Below, in pieces: positions 25,296 to 34,978 of a stretch of 64,000 nucleotides of DNA. Numbering within the stretch: the first letter of the stretch is position 1; every line of letters starts with the position of its first letter. The position numbers and the translations under genes were made by a program. Location of the stretch: positions 1-64,000 of the forward strand of contig CANQDQ010000004.1 of NCBI GenBank assembly GCA_947593515.1, read 5' to 3'. This DNA comes from an uncultured Bacteroidales bacterium (GTDB lineage: Bacteria > Bacteroidota > Bacteroidia > Bacteroidales > UBA11471). The notes under the pieces were generated by a model that ran no database searches, was not told the DNA's origin, and saw nothing but the letters and a program-made list of their open reading frames with translations.

Positions 25296-25484
25296 ATGGC
25301 AAAGAAAGCAAAAGGCAACAGAGTCCAAGTGATTCTCGAATGCACCGAGCAGAAAGAGAGTGGTATGCCGGGTATGTCGCGTTACATCACGACCAAAAAC
25401 AGAAAAAATACCACCGAACGTTTGGAGTTGAAAAAATACAACCCCATACTGAGAAGAGTAACCATTCACAAAGAAATCAAATAA
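25296..25484 (+). CDS. rpmG: 50S ribosomal protein bL33
   Basis: 62 residues, full length. [20 protein letters not shown] and the C-terminal [19 protein letters not shown] identify bL33. It lacks the paired CxxC motifs (only one Cys), so it is the zinc-free form. It lies between rpmB and the DUF4295 gene, the conserved Bacteroidetes order. Confidence 0.97.
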   Translation: MAKKAKGNRVQVILECTEQKESGMPGMSRYITTKNRKNTTERLELKKYNPILRRVTIHKEIK

Positions 25485-25493
25485 TAAGCAGCC

Positions 25494-25646
25494 ATGGCAA
25501 AGAAAACCGTCGCATCGCTCCAAAAAGGTGAAGGTCGCACCTACTCCAAAGTCATCAAAATGGTGAAATCGCCCAAGACCGGAGCTTATGTATTCCAATC
25601 GGAAATGGTTCCCAACGAAAAAGTGAACGAATTTCTCGCAAAATAA
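25494..25646 (+). CDS. DUF4295 small ribosome-linked protein
   Basis: 50 residues: MAKKTVASLQKGEGRTYSKV, then IKMVKSPKTGAYVFQSEMVP and NEKVNEFLAK. This is the DUF4295 family, found only in Bacteroidetes and nearly always right behind rpmB-rpmG. Basic, no signal peptide. It is presumed to bind the ribosome, but its role is not established. It starts 9 bp after rpmG, and the operon ends with a terminator 26 bp downstream. Confidence 0.92.
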   Translation: MAKKTVASLQKGEGRTYSKVIKMVKSPKTGAYVFQSEMVPNEKVNEFLAK

Positions 25647-25672
25647 GGAGAGTCCTTTCAATCTATATCAAA

Positions 25673-25701
25673 GGTCGCATACACGGTATGCGACCTTTTT
25701 T
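25673..25701 (+). terminator. Intrinsic terminator of the rpmB operon
   Basis: GGTCGCATAC-ACG-GTATGCGACC plus TTTTTT: a perfect 10-bp stem, 3-nt loop and six T. Confidence 0.93.
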
Positions 25702-25827
25702 CGTATCGAAAAAAACGGGAAGAAAGGGAAAAGGTTGTTAATCGGGGAACACGGCTCGAACTAACGGGGCGGCAAGGCGTTGTAAGGGTGTAAACAAAAA
25801 ATTAATCATCGGTCTAAAAAAAGGATT

Positions 25828-26082
25828 ATGGAATTTGTGTGGTACATCATCATCGGCATTCTTGCCGGATTTTTGGCGGGCAAACTGATGCGGGGCGGCG
25901 GTTTCGGGCGGCTCGTGAATCTGCTGCTCGGAATTGCAGGCGGCGTATTGGGCGGCTGGCTGTTCGGACTGTTCGGTTTTACGTCGGCAGGGCTGGCGGG
26001 CAATTTGCTGACATCGCTCATCGGAGCGGTGCTGCTGTTGTGGATTGTTTCGCTGTTCAGACGCAGACCGGTAAATCAATAG
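25828..26082 (+). CDS. GlsB/YeaQ/YmgE-family small membrane protein
   Basis: 84 residues, nearly all hydrophobic, with three predicted membrane segments and Gly-rich helices (IIIGILAGFLAGKLMRGGGFG, shown in part; LLGIAGGVLGGWLFGL). This matches the transglycosylase-associated (GlsB/YeaQ) family, linked to envelope stress in other bacteria. It sits before two other small genes that may be co-expressed (24-bp and about 50-bp gaps). Confidence 0.88.
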   Translation: MEFVWYIIIGILAGFLAGKLMRGGGFGRLVNLLLGIAGGVLGGWLFGLFGFTSAGLAGNLLTSLIGAVLLLWIVSLFRRRPVNQ

Positions 26083-26106
26083 GGTTCAATTCTAAAATAT
26101 ACGATT

Positions 26107-26319
26107 ATGAAAAGTATGAATTTCTGTTTGGGCATAGGGCTGGGTGTCGTACTGGGTATGGCGGTGTGCTGCTGCAAAATGTCGGCGAAATCGAAAGAGG
26201 CTGCCGAATGGAAAAAGCGGCTGCTCGACGCCGGTACGAAAGTTGCCGACAAAGCCGCCGAAAAGGTGGAGGAGATGAAAGACAAGGCTCACTCCCTCGC
26301 CGACGAAATGAAGAAATAA
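26107..26319 (+). CDS. Small YtxH-like membrane-anchored helical protein
   Basis: 70 residues: an N-terminal membrane segment (FCLGIGLGVVLGMAVCCC) with three adjacent cysteines at its end, followed by a charged amphipathic helix (TKVADKAAEKVEEMKDKAHS). The layout is that of YtxH/gas-vesicle-like stress proteins. The three cysteines could be acylated or bind metal; there is no standard lipobox. Confidence 0.65.
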   Translation: MKSMNFCLGIGLGVVLGMAVCCCKMSAKSKEAAEWKKRLLDAGTKVADKAAEKVEEMKDKAHSLADEMKK

Positions 26320-26370
26320 AAGCTGTCGGATTTTCTGAATAGCTATGTTTAACTTTTTAATTTTTAAGTC

Positions 26371-26469
26371 ATGAACAAAATGGACGAAAAAAAATCGGGC
26401 AAATGCTGCAACGATGAAGCGCAAAAGGGTGGCAAATCATCTTCGTGCGAGAAGCCGGGCAAGAAATAA
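26371..26469 (+). CDS. 32-residue Cys- and Lys-rich peptide
   Basis: ATG at 26371 gives MNKMDEKKSGKCCNDEAQKG, then GKSSSCEKPGKK and a stop, 51 bp after the YtxH-like gene. It has three cysteines (CC and SSSC), no signal peptide and no membrane segment. I do not recognise it. The position directly before the terminator, after two small envelope genes, supports it being real. It is not a CXXX-repeat peptide. Confidence 0.5.
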   Translation: MNKMDEKKSGKCCNDEAQKGGKSSSCEKPGKK

Positions 26470-26504
26470 TCTGCTCCGACAGGCACACTATTTGTCCTTG
26501 CTTG

Positions 26505-26538
26505 TTTCGGTCGGAAAAATTTTCCGACCGAAATTTTT
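26505..26538 (+). terminator. Intrinsic terminator after the small-protein genes
   Basis: TTTCGGTCGGAAAA and TTTTCCGACCGAAA arms around a short centre, then TTTTTAT. It lies between the plus-strand small genes and convergent cdsA; on the minus strand no U-tract follows. Confidence 0.85.
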
Positions 26539-27385
26539 ATATCGACAATACGAGCGTGAGGTAGACAGCAGCTGCGGGCGCGGCGAGAAATACGCTGTCG
26601 AAGCGGTCGAGCATGCCGCCGTGTCCGGGCAGTATCGAGCCGGAATCCTTGACTTGCAGGGTGCGTTTCAGAAGCGATTCGCACAGGTCGCCGAAGGTCG
26701 AAAAGAGCGACACCACGACGGCGAATCCCAACCATCGCCACAGGTCGAGCATCAACGGGCAATAGCGCGACCATACCCACCCCAATAGCAGGCAGAAAAT
26801 GAATCCGCCGAAAAATCCTTCCCACGACTTTTTCGGAGATATGCGCTCGAAGAGGCGATGCCGACCGAGCGTGCAGCCCACGACGTAGGCGCCGGTGTCA
26901 TTAATCCAGATAAAAGAGAAAAATGCGAGCGCCATTCGGGCGTTGTAGGCGCTTCCCGCTCCCACCGGCGGGTAGGCGACAAGGGCAAGCAAGCCCAGCG
27001 GCAGGGCGATGTAGAGCTGTCCGAGCAGCGACGCGCCCCACGAGGCAATGGGATTTTCTTCTTTGAGGTAAAGGCGTATGATGAACGTATAGAACAGATA
27101 CAGCATATAGGGAATGAGTATGAGCATCACTGCCGATACCGGCAGCACGACCGGATAGGCGAAGATGATGAACAGCACGCCGACTAAATAGGTGCCGCCC
27201 AGTATATCGGCATAGAGCGTGCGTCGAAAGGCATTCGGGCAAACAAGACGGTAAAACTCGGAGAGGCTGAGTATGGTGATGATGAGTACGAGTCCGCGAA
27301 AAGATTCCGCACTGTACCACGTGGCGGCGATGATGACGGCAACGAACAAGATTCCGGTAATGGAACGGGTAAGGAGATTTTTCAT
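26537..27385 (-). CDS. cdsA: Phosphatidate cytidylyltransferase
   Basis: 282 residues, with about eight predicted membrane segments. The CdsA signature is complete at the C-terminus: SPKKSWEGFFGGF, then FGDLCESLLKRTLQVKDSGS and LPGHGGMLDRFDS. It makes CDP-diacylglycerol from CTP and phosphatidate at the inner membrane, the branch point of phospholipid synthesis. It follows ftsH by 50 bp with a hairpin between them, in the rsfS-ftsH-cdsA order common in Bacteroidetes. Confidence 0.96.
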   Translation of the reverse strand: MKNLLTRSITGILFVAVIIAATWYSAESFRGLVLIITILSLSEFYRLVCPNAFRRTLYADILGGTYLVGVLFIIFAYPVVLPVSAVMLILIPYMLYLFYTFIIRLYLKEENPIASWGASLLGQLYIALPLGLLALVAYPPVGAGSAYNARMALAFFSFIWINDTGAYVVGCTLGRHRLFERISPKKSWEGFFGGFIFCLLLGWVWSRYCPLMLDLWRWLGFAVVVSLFSTFGDLCESLLKRTLQVKDSGSILPGHGGMLDRFDSVFLAAPAAAVYLTLVLSI

Positions 27386-27401
27386 GGTTCTATGCGATAA
27401 C

Positions 27402-27427
27402 GCCGCCGACGGACGACCGTCGGCGGC
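27402..27427 (-). promoter_or_regulatory. Hairpin between ftsH and cdsA
   Basis: GCCGCCGACGG-ACGA-CCGTCGGCGGC, a perfect 11-bp stem without a U-tract in the direction of transcription. Probably an RNA-processing or stability element between the two genes rather than a full terminator. Confidence 0.6.
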
Positions 27428-27435
27428 TATGTATT

Positions 27436-29493
27436 TTATTCTTTGTCTTTGGTTTCGACGGAAGTGTCGGCAGCCGGCGTTTCGGCGGCTGCGGGATTTT
27501 CCGCATCAGCCTTTGCCGGTTCGGCATCACCGGCGGAAGCGGCAGATTCTTCGGCTTTCTGTTCTTCCAGCGCCTTATTGTCGCGGAGTATTTCTTCGCT
27601 TCGCGATGCCCATTGGCGTTTGCCGAATATGCGCTCCACGTCTTCGGTAAAGATGACTTCGCGCTCGATAAGCACCTGAGTCAATTGCGCGTGCCCTTCG
27701 GCGTGTTCGGAGAGCAATTTTTTAGCCCGCTCGTACTGCTCGCTGATGATGCGACTCACCTCTTTGTCGATGGTGCGGGCGGTTTCCTCGCTGTACGGTT
27801 TGGTGAAACCGTAGTCCTGCCCCGTCGAGTCGTAATAGGAAATATTGGGCAGCTCGCTGCTCATGCCGAAGTATGCCACGATGGCGTAAGCCTGCTTGGT
27901 AACCCGTTCGAGGTCATTTGCCGCGCCAGTAGATATATGCCCGATGAACAGCTCTTCGGCAGCGCGCCCGCCGAGCGTGGCGCACATTTCGTCGAGCATC
28001 GCTTCCTTCGGCGTAATCTGCCGTTCCTCCGGCAGATACCATGCGGCGCCGAGCGCTTTACCGCGCGGGACGATAGTAACTTTCACCAACGGATTGGCAT
28101 ATTGCAGGAACCAGCTCAATGCGGCATGACCCGCTTCGTGTATGGCAATGGAGCGTTTTTCTTCGTTCGTGGTAATTTTCGTGCGTTTTTCAAGACCGCC
28201 GATAATGCGATCGACAGCGTCCATGAAGTCCTGCTTCTGCACCCACTGCTTGCGCTTGCGCGCGGCGATGAGGGCGGCTTCGTTGCAGACGTTGGCGATG
28301 TCGGCGCCCGAAAATCCGGGAGTCTGGCGCGCCAACAAATCGATGTCCACCGACTCGTCTATCTTCACGCCGCGCAGGTGCACCTTGAAAATTTCCTTGC
28401 GGTCGTTGAGGTCGGGCAGCTCCACATAAATCTGACGGTCGAAACGACCCGCCCGCAAGAGGGCTTTGTCGAGAATGTCCACGCGGTTGGTCGCCCCCAG
28501 CACGATGATGCCGCTGTTCGTGCCGAAACCGTCCATTTCGGTAAGCAGCTGATTCAACGTATTTTCGCGTTCATCATTCGCACCCATGTTCGGGTTGCGA
28601 CCGCGCGCCCGACCTACGGCATCGATTTCGTCGATGAAGATGATGCAGGGCGATTTTTCCTTCGCCTGCCGAAAGAGGTCGCGCACCCGCGAGGCGCCGA
28701 CGCCGACGAACATTTCGACGAAATCAGAGCCGGAAAGCGAGAAGAACGGCACATTCGCCTCACCGGCAACAGCTTTGGCAAGCAGGGTTTTACCCGTACC
28801 CGGAGGACCCACGAGCAGGGCGCCTTTGGGTATCTTTCCGCCCAACTCGTTATAACGTTTCGGATTTTTCAGAAATTCGACGATTTCCTCCACCTCCTCT
28901 TTAGCTTCGGAAAGACCCGCCACATCTTTGAAAGAAACTTTTGTGGAGCCTTCCTTGTCGAAAAGCTGCGCCTTGGATTTGCCCACATTGAATACGCCGC
29001 CCCCGCCTCCTCCGCCACCGGACATGCGCCGCATCAGGAAGAACCAAAAGACGAACAGGAGTATAATAGGTCCGAACGACCAAAGCATATCGCTGAAATC
29101 GCTGCTCTTTTCGTAATTAATCTGCGTAGAAAAACCGAACTTCTCTTTCCACGTGTTCACCTCCTCATTGAAGGTGGCAGCATCGGGAATGTTCACAAAA
29201 AGTTTGGGCGAACGTCCTATCTTCTTGGCATCGTCGGTTTTGAAAACTTTTCGGGCGGTCGAGTCGGAAAGCACGACTTCCAAATAGTCCTTATTGGTAT
29301 AGACGGTGATGCGCTCCACCGTACCGCCCTCCTGCACTATTTGTTCAAACTCCGTCCAACTCACTTTCTTCGACGAGGAGCCGTCGTTCATATAATAGAC
29401 GCCGATAAGCGAAAGGGCTATCAGGGCGTACATCCAATAGAGGTTGATACGGAATATTTTTTTATTGCCTTTTTGCGGATTGTTATTTCTCAT
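27436..29493 (-). CDS. ftsH: ATP-dependent zinc metalloprotease FtsH
   Basis: 685 residues. Two N-terminal membrane segments (residues about 13-32 and 130-150) flank a periplasmic domain. The AAA module has Walker A GPPGTGKT, Walker [11 protein letters not shown] and the [20 protein letters not shown]; the protease active site is HEAGH. A Gly-rich stretch ([12 protein letters not shown]) follows the second membrane segment. The C-terminal tail is Ala/Glu-rich and low-complexity. FtsH degrades membrane and regulatory proteins. It starts 48 bp after rsfS and is probably co-transcribed with it. Confidence 0.98.
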   Translation of the reverse strand: MRNNNPQKGNKKIFRINLYWMYALIALSLIGVYYMNDGSSSKKVSWTEFEQIVQEGGTVERITVYTNKDYLEVVLSDSTARKVFKTDDAKKIGRSPKLFVNIPDAATFNEEVNTWKEKFGFSTQINYEKSSDFSDMLWSFGPIILLFVFWFFLMRRMSGGGGGGGGVFNVGKSKAQLFDKEGSTKVSFKDVAGLSEAKEEVEEIVEFLKNPKRYNELGGKIPKGALLVGPPGTGKTLLAKAVAGEANVPFFSLSGSDFVEMFVGVGASRVRDLFRQAKEKSPCIIFIDEIDAVGRARGRNPNMGANDERENTLNQLLTEMDGFGTNSGIIVLGATNRVDILDKALLRAGRFDRQIYVELPDLNDRKEIFKVHLRGVKIDESVDIDLLARQTPGFSGADIANVCNEAALIAARKRKQWVQKQDFMDAVDRIIGGLEKRTKITTNEEKRSIAIHEAGHAALSWFLQYANPLVKVTIVPRGKALGAAWYLPEERQITPKEAMLDEMCATLGGRAAEELFIGHISTGAANDLERVTKQAYAIVAYFGMSSELPNISYYDSTGQDYGFTKPYSEETARTIDKEVSRIISEQYERAKKLLSEHAEGHAQLTQVLIEREVIFTEDVERIFGKRQWASRSEEILRDNKALEEQKAEESAASAGDAEPAKADAENPAAAETPAADTSVETKDKE

Positions 29494-29541
29494 AAAACGA
29501 AAACAAATTCACGTTTGACTTTTATCGACGTAGTGCAAAAA

Positions 29542-29901
29542 TCATTCCACATCGGGTAGCTCTGTCAATTTGGCATCGCTCCACAACTGTTCGAGCTTGT
29601 AGTAATTGCGCTGCTCCGGCTGGAATATATGCACATAAATATGTCCGTAATCGATAACGATCCACTGGGCATTCCGGTAGCCGTCGTAATTGAAAGGCTT
29701 CACGCCCATTTTGTCGAGCGCGGTCTCGCGCACCGAGTCGGCAATGGCAGCCACCTGCATGGGCGAACCGCCCTGACAGATAATGAAATATTGCGCCGAC
29801 GACGATTCGATTTTAGTCAAATCGACCGTAACGATTTTTTTGCCTTTCTTCTCCTGTATGCCTTCGATAATGGTCTGTATCAATTTCCGGTTTTCTTCCA
29901 T
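29542..29901 (-). CDS. rsfS: Ribosomal silencing factor RsfS
   Basis: 119 residues from the ATG at 29901; earlier in-frame codons lie between the promoter -7 box and this ATG. The RsfS pattern is clear: IQEKKGKKIVTVDLTKIES, SAQYFIICQGGSPMQVAAIA, NAQWIVIDYGHIYVHIFQPE. It binds uL14 and blocks subunit joining when nutrients are short. Head of the rsfS-ftsH-cdsA operon. Confidence 0.95.
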   Translation of the reverse strand: MEENRKLIQTIIEGIQEKKGKKIVTVDLTKIESSSAQYFIICQGGSPMQVAAIADSVRETALDKMGVKPFNYDGYRNAQWIVIDYGHIYVHIFQPEQRNYYKLEQLWSDAKLTELPDVE

Positions 29902-29928
29902 AAATACAAGTATCACTTTTCTTTCCCG

Positions 29929-29960
29929 CAAAGATAAAGCAATATATGCGTGCCGCCAAA
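29929..29960 (-). promoter_or_regulatory. Promoter of rsfS-ftsH-cdsA
   Basis: Minus strand: TTTG (29957-29960), a 20-bp spacer, then TATCTTTG (29929-29936), an exact Bacteroidetes promoter. The start point is about 20 bp before the ATG. A second TATCTTTG lies at 29986-29993. Confidence 0.8.
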
Positions 29961-30094
29961 TTTTTACGGGTTGGTTTTTTACGTTGCAAAGATAATCCGA
30001 TTTTTAAGAACGACAGCCCCGAAGAAAATAAATCGCCGCACAAAAGCGATGTGCGATGTAACCGGAGCGATACATTAGCGAACGGGAACATACG

Positions 30095-30130
30095 GACACG
30101 GGGCGGAAATTTTCCGCCCCGTGTCTTTGT
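30095..30130. terminator. Terminator-like hairpin after the second SusD gene
   Basis: GACACGGGGCGGAAA ... TTTCCGCCCCGTGTC, a very strong stem, 48 bp beyond the susD stop. The T-rich tail is on the plus-strand side (TTTGTTTTG); in the direction of susD transcription no U-tract follows, so efficiency there is uncertain. Confidence 0.6.
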
Positions 30131-30173
30131 TTTGTGTTGTGATTTGCGTTATCCGATGACAACCATCTTCTCA

Positions 30174-31727
30174 TCACCACGCATTGTAGGGTTCGAAAGG
30201 AGCGTCATTTTCTGCGATGCCCCACTGCGGGTTATATTGCAGTATTGCATTGTCAATAGGCAACGACTGATAATAAGCGTCATTAATGGACTTGCTGTAA
30301 GTCTTCTCACCGATCTTATGCTCGATGATGTCCTTGCTCCAAGGCTTTCCTGCATCTTGCGCATAGCGTTTCAGATCCAGTGTGCGTTGGAAAGAAGCGA
30401 TTGGCTGTTCGCGGCGGCGTTCTGTCAGAATCTCGTTCAGCAACTGGTCTTGCGACAGGGAGGCGCCATCTGGCAAGTCGCTATCGGGACCTTCGTAACG
30501 ATACTTGCGCAGCAGATTCAGATCTGCCAAGGCATCAGAGAGGTTATTGGTGCGAGCTGCGGCTTCAGCCTTCATCAAGAGCAGCAAGGGATAGGTTACG
30601 CCTACCGTAACGGAAAGTTGTTCGCGATCATACTCCAGTTGAATGCCATCATCATAAACGATATCACCCACTGTTTTTTTATAACCATTGTTTGTCAAGG
30701 CAAACTTCTTCCAGCGCAAATCTTTCTCTTTGTCGAAGATAGAAGCCCAATCATCTGATGGATAGAAGCGCTGGCGGTTAGACTGCCAAGGAGCCTCGCG
30801 ATACAACAAGTTTTCACGGTTGTTGGTCTGATCGAAAAGCAAGTCAGGCCCTTTCAAGGTCATGTAGATTTCGGGAGAAACACCAGGCTCTTCTTGGATT
30901 TCTGTAGTAGCTTCATAATAGAAATCAGCAAAATTATAGATCATTTCATCTACACTCTTTCTGTTAGCCAGAGCTAATTCCCATGCTTTCTGGCAGTCGC
31001 TCAGCATATTCTCCCAATTACGCGTAAACATATGATACTCGGCTCGCAAAGCATAGGCGCAAGCACGATCTGCCCGACAGGGATTGGCTATTGAAGTAGG
31101 GCAGTTTTCACAAGCATAGTCCAGATCTTCCTTCACTTGAGCAAGAAGTTCATCGGTAGTGGACAACGGACCATTGGTAGTATTGGGATCACTGTTTGTA
31201 CGGCAAGGGAGCACCTTCGTATCGTTGACCGCTCCCGGCACATACATCGGACCGTATATCAATGCCAAATTCAGATAAATCCAAGCACGTCCGGCTTTGG
31301 CCTGTGCAATGACACCCTTGGCATATTCTGACTCTGCATCGATGTCGCTCACACCATCTATTACGTTATTAAAATAACCGATAGCCCTGTAAGTGTAAGT
31401 CCAAGCCATAGGAGTCATCTTGGGATCCATTACCGGTGTGTAGAAAGTATAGCCTGCCAACAAATCCAAGTTGGGATAAGTTGCTGTAAACTGATATTTT
31501 GCATGGATTTCGCTTATCTGTAAGTTATCACCCATATAAGCATAGAAACAGGTTCTGTTATTATCGTACATGAAATAACTGATCGTATTCGTATTATTCA
31601 AGAGGTTCTCGAACTGTGTTATCTCCGTCGGGATCATCTTCCCCACGGGCTTGACATCCAAGAAATCATCGCAGGATGAGCATACCAATGCACATACCGC
31701 AAGCAATGTATATCCTAATTTTCTCAT
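30174..31727 (-). CDS. SusD/RagB-family lipoprotein (second locus)
   Basis: 517 residues; lipobox LVCSSC with Cys19, followed by DDFLDVKP, the standard SusD N-terminus. Conserved points: QFENLLNNTNTISYF, the middle KAGRAWIYLNLALIYGP, and near the C-terminus LLLMKAEAAARTNNLSDALADLNLLR and LTERRREQPIASFQRTLDLKRYA (shown in part). It captures ligand at the cell surface for the SusC partner, which ends 14 bp upstream. The DNA of this and the next two genes looks less GC-rich than the flanking genes, suggesting later acquisition. Substrate unknown. Confidence 0.92.
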   Translation of the reverse strand: MRKLGYTLLAVCALVCSSCDDFLDVKPVGKMIPTEITQFENLLNNTNTISYFMYDNNRTCFYAYMGDNLQISEIHAKYQFTATYPNLDLLAGYTFYTPVMDPKMTPMAWTYTYRAIGYFNNVIDGVSDIDAESEYAKGVIAQAKAGRAWIYLNLALIYGPMYVPGAVNDTKVLPCRTNSDPNTTNGPLSTTDELLAQVKEDLDYACENCPTSIANPCRADRACAYALRAEYHMFTRNWENMLSDCQKAWELALANRKSVDEMIYNFADFYYEATTEIQEEPGVSPEIYMTLKGPDLLFDQTNNRENLLYREAPWQSNRQRFYPSDDWASIFDKEKDLRWKKFALTNNGYKKTVGDIVYDDGIQLEYDREQLSVTVGVTYPLLLLMKAEAAARTNNLSDALADLNLLRKYRYEGPDSDLPDGASLSQDQLLNEILTERRREQPIASFQRTLDLKRYAQDAGKPWSKDIIEHKIGEKTYSKSINDAYYQSLPIDNAILQYNPQWGIAENDAPFEPYNAW

Positions 31728-31741
31728 AATTCTTTTATTGT

Positions 31742-34700
31742 TTAAAAGCTGAATGAAACACCAATATAAAACTCCGGATTTAAGGGCAAGATGGAATATC
31801 CGGCATTGCTCGATGCACCAAAACCGCCACTGGTATTGAGCTCCATCGTCTCGGGATCGATATCACAATCCTTTGCCGTAACTCGGAAGAGATTACGGGC
31901 TTGCAAATAGATACGTGCATCGCTCATGCCGATTTTGCTGATCAACGATTTGCTGAAATTATAGGTCAGCGTTACGTCGCGCAGCTTGAGATAGCTGGCG
32001 TTGCCCAGATTCACATCGCAGTAGGGGAAGTAGAACATGTCCATATTCCAACTCTGGTAGACCGGATAAATGGTATTGGCCTCATCACCCGTTTTTTGCC
32101 AACGTTCACCAACATGGCGATTGTTTATATTGGAACCTTGGAACGTATCTTTGCGGTATTTATGTCCTAACTTGGCAATGAACATGAAGGAAAAATCCCA
32201 GTTTTTATAGGTAAAGTTGCTGGACAGCGACATATCGAACTTCGGTGTTGCAGTGCCCTGAAAATAAACATCGTCTACTACCGCATCGCCGGCCAGTTTC
32301 ACAGTACCGTCAGCTCCATAAATCTGTACCTCTCCCTTGTCATTCAAACCGGCAAAACGATAACCGAACAAACCATTCATCGGATAACCCGCAGCGTTAA
32401 TAGTCTGTACTGTTGCCCAAGAATTGGGATACGGGCGGTTTACATTGTATTCCAGTACTTTGTTCTTGTTATACGAGAAATTGTAGACAAGATTCCAGCT
32501 GAAGTCTTTTGTCTTCACCGGCGTACCGTGCAGGGTCAGTTCATATCCGCGGTTTTCAATGGAACCCACATTCTTTGTCATTGATGATGCTCCCGTAGTG
32601 GGATCCGTGGCGTCGCTGGCCAGCAAGTCAGTACTTTTCTTGTAATAGTAGTCGAAGCTGAAGCCCAAACGATTCTTCAAAACATCGACATCTAAACCGA
32701 TGTCGGTAGTTTTGGTCTTCTCCCAGCGGAGAGTGTTGTTGGGATAGGAAGAGATGCCATAGGAGATACCTCCCGTAGTGCTGTTATAAGAACCCGTAGA
32801 GAGAATCAGATATGGACCCTGACTCAGCGAAATATTACCGTTGATACCATAAGAAGCACGTATATTCAAGCGGTCAATCCAGTCTACGTTAAAGAAACTC
32901 TCGTTACTCAGTTTCCAAGTTCCACCAACCGACCACATCGGTTTGTGGCGATACTTGGGATCGGTACCGAAGAAATTGGTAAGGTCTTCACGCACACTAC
33001 CACTGATCAGGTAGCGATTGTCGTACTCGTATGATCCGTTGAAATACCAGGAAACGAATCGGTTGTCTCGCAATGAATAAGCTCCATAATTCAAAGAGCT
33101 ACCCAAACTATTACCACCCATCATATCCGAATTATTGATACCGGACTTCAGGTCTTTGATGTTCACCGGAGTAAATGAACCGGCTGTGGAGTTATAGCCC
33201 AGACGACTTGCGTATTGATTGTCATCGTTAGTAAGACGGCGCACTTCGTTACCGACTAAGGCGCTGACACGATGCTTGCCAAACTCTCGGTTGAAGTTCA
33301 CCTGTGTACGCACTGTCCAACTCTCGTTGGTATAGCGGGTTTCATCGATCAAATCACCATCGGGAATGTAATGGTCTGAAGGTGTATCGATAGAGGTGCT
33401 GTTATTGTAAGCCAGACGCATACGATAGCTGTCTGCTTCACTGATAGATTTATATGTACGATTACCACGTGTCCAGTTGCCACCCACTTCGGCTGTCAGA
33501 CCTTCCACAATAGTGAAGCGCACGAAGCCGTTGAAGCGTGCCGCAAAGCTTTTGCTGGTGGTATAGTCATCGTAAGCATCTGTAATGGGGTTGTAGTAAG
33601 TATCTTTCATGCCCCCCACTGAACTATAGAGCTGCTGATTGGCATAGCTGATGGTACGAATGTCGGTCAGGTTGCCGCTATCGTCTTTCAACTGTGTATA
33701 AGGCTTTACGAAAGAGCTGTAGTCTGTCAATGTCTGCCACCCCACGCGCGGAGCATTGGAGCTCGAGTAGTTAATGTTGGCTGCCACGCCTATCGTTACG
33801 AATTTGTAAGGAGTCCACTCATTCTTCAGATCGATCAACAGACGGTTGTCTTCTGTATTGATGTATGAAGAGCGGTTGTTGGTATAATTGACCACCAGAT
33901 TATAACGGTCGGTATCAGTACCTCCGCCGATGCCCACATTATGAGTCTGCGTGAAAGCCATGCGGAACATATGCTTTTCCATATCGTCCAAAAAGTTATT
34001 GCCGCGCAGCTTGTCTATCGCGCTATTGAACTGCTCTTCGCTGATCCTGCCCGCCCTGCGCTGTGTCAGCAGGTAAACCACTTCGCTCTGGCTGGTGGAT
34101 CTGGCAGATAAAGCATAGGAACTTGATGACGGGTCTTGGTCATACAGATTCAACTCCGCGTCGATGTAGTCGGAAGTGGAAGCCATGTGCAGATAGTCCA
34201 AATTGGGCTTAGGCGTAAATTCGAAAGTTCCGCGATAGCTGATCTTGGCTTTGCCTTTCTGTCCACTCTTCGTCGTAACGACAATCACACCGTTTGCCGA
34301 ACGGGAACCATAGATAGAGGCTGCTACACCGTCTTTCAATACGGTGATATTTTCGATGTTTTCCGGATTCAGATCATCTAACGAACATTCCGTAGGGTAG
34401 CCGTCCACCACAACTAACGGAGCGGTCTCGGCATTCAACGTCGAGATACCGCGAATAGAGATATTCCCTTTCTTGTCCAGTACTACACCGGCAATCTGAC
34501 CTTCCATCACGTTCTTCAAATTGGAATTCAGTTTTGCTTCCAACTGCTCGCTGCGCACCGTACCGAAGGCACCCGTTGCCCGCTCTTTGGAAATCGTCTG
34601 ATATCCCGTTACAATGACATCGTCCAGTACATTGGTATCTTCTTCCATCACGATGGTAGTAGCCATGGACAGCTTAGTCATTGGGATCATTTGCGTCTTC

Positions 34701-34945
34701 ATGCCTACAAACGAAAATTTGACAACACTTGCCTTCACTTCGCTCTTCAAGGTCAAGACGAATTTACCATTTACATCGGTTACCGTTCCAATTTGAGTGC
34801 CCGGCACAGAAATTGTAACGCCTACCAGTGGTACGTTCCGCTCATCGGTTACAGTACCACGAATTGTACGCTCCGTCTGCGCCCGCAACCCGGTGCAGGC
34901 ACAAATCAGAAGTACAAAGAGCATAATAAAATACTTCTTAGTCAT
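31742..34945 (-). CDS. SusC/RagA-family TonB-linked transporter (second locus)
   Basis: 1067 residues. Signal peptide to about residue 22 (CTGLRAQ), carboxypeptidase-regulatory-like domain (TIRGTVTDERNVPLVGVTI), TonB box region (LDDVIVTGYQTISKERATGA), plug with VVVDGYPTE and VLKDGVAASIYGSRSANG, then a long barrel ending FYIGVSFSF. Several plug-to-barrel features (LSTLNAETAPLVVVDGYPTE) resemble receptors that sit beside a TlpA-like protein. It is 33 bp downstream of that gene and 14 bp upstream of susD. Confidence 0.94.
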   Translation of the reverse strand: MTKKYFIMLFVLLICACTGLRAQTERTIRGTVTDERNVPLVGVTISVPGTQIGTVTDVNGKFVLTLKSEVKASVVKFSFVGMKTQMIPMTKLSMATTIVMEEDTNVLDDVIVTGYQTISKERATGAFGTVRSEQLEAKLNSNLKNVMEGQIAGVVLDKKGNISIRGISTLNAETAPLVVVDGYPTECSLDDLNPENIENITVLKDGVAASIYGSRSANGVIVVTTKSGQKGKAKISYRGTFEFTPKPNLDYLHMASTSDYIDAELNLYDQDPSSSSYALSARSTSQSEVVYLLTQRRAGRISEEQFNSAIDKLRGNNFLDDMEKHMFRMAFTQTHNVGIGGGTDTDRYNLVVNYTNNRSSYINTEDNRLLIDLKNEWTPYKFVTIGVAANINYSSSNAPRVGWQTLTDYSSFVKPYTQLKDDSGNLTDIRTISYANQQLYSSVGGMKDTYYNPITDAYDDYTTSKSFAARFNGFVRFTIVEGLTAEVGGNWTRGNRTYKSISEADSYRMRLAYNNSTSIDTPSDHYIPDGDLIDETRYTNESWTVRTQVNFNREFGKHRVSALVGNEVRRLTNDDNQYASRLGYNSTAGSFTPVNIKDLKSGINNSDMMGGNSLGSSLNYGAYSLRDNRFVSWYFNGSYEYDNRYLISGSVREDLTNFFGTDPKYRHKPMWSVGGTWKLSNESFFNVDWIDRLNIRASYGINGNISLSQGPYLILSTGSYNSTTGGISYGISSYPNNTLRWEKTKTTDIGLDVDVLKNRLGFSFDYYYKKSTDLLASDATDPTTGASSMTKNVGSIENRGYELTLHGTPVKTKDFSWNLVYNFSYNKNKVLEYNVNRPYPNSWATVQTINAAGYPMNGLFGYRFAGLNDKGEVQIYGADGTVKLAGDAVVDDVYFQGTATPKFDMSLSSNFTYKNWDFSFMFIAKLGHKYRKDTFQGSNINNRHVGERWQKTGDEANTIYPVYQSWNMDMFYFPYCDVNLGNASYLKLRDVTLTYNFSKSLISKIGMSDARIYLQARNLFRVTAKDCDIDPETMELNTSGGFGASSNAGYSILPLNPEFYIGVSFSF

Positions 34946-34978
34946 AACATATATTTAAGTTGGTTTTAGTTAGGATTC

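Noticed and set aside
26371-26469. Cys-rich 32-residue peptide as the precursor for the CXXX maturases
   Set aside because: It has CC and a single SSSC, no Cys-x-x-x repeat, and lies 34 kb from the maturases.
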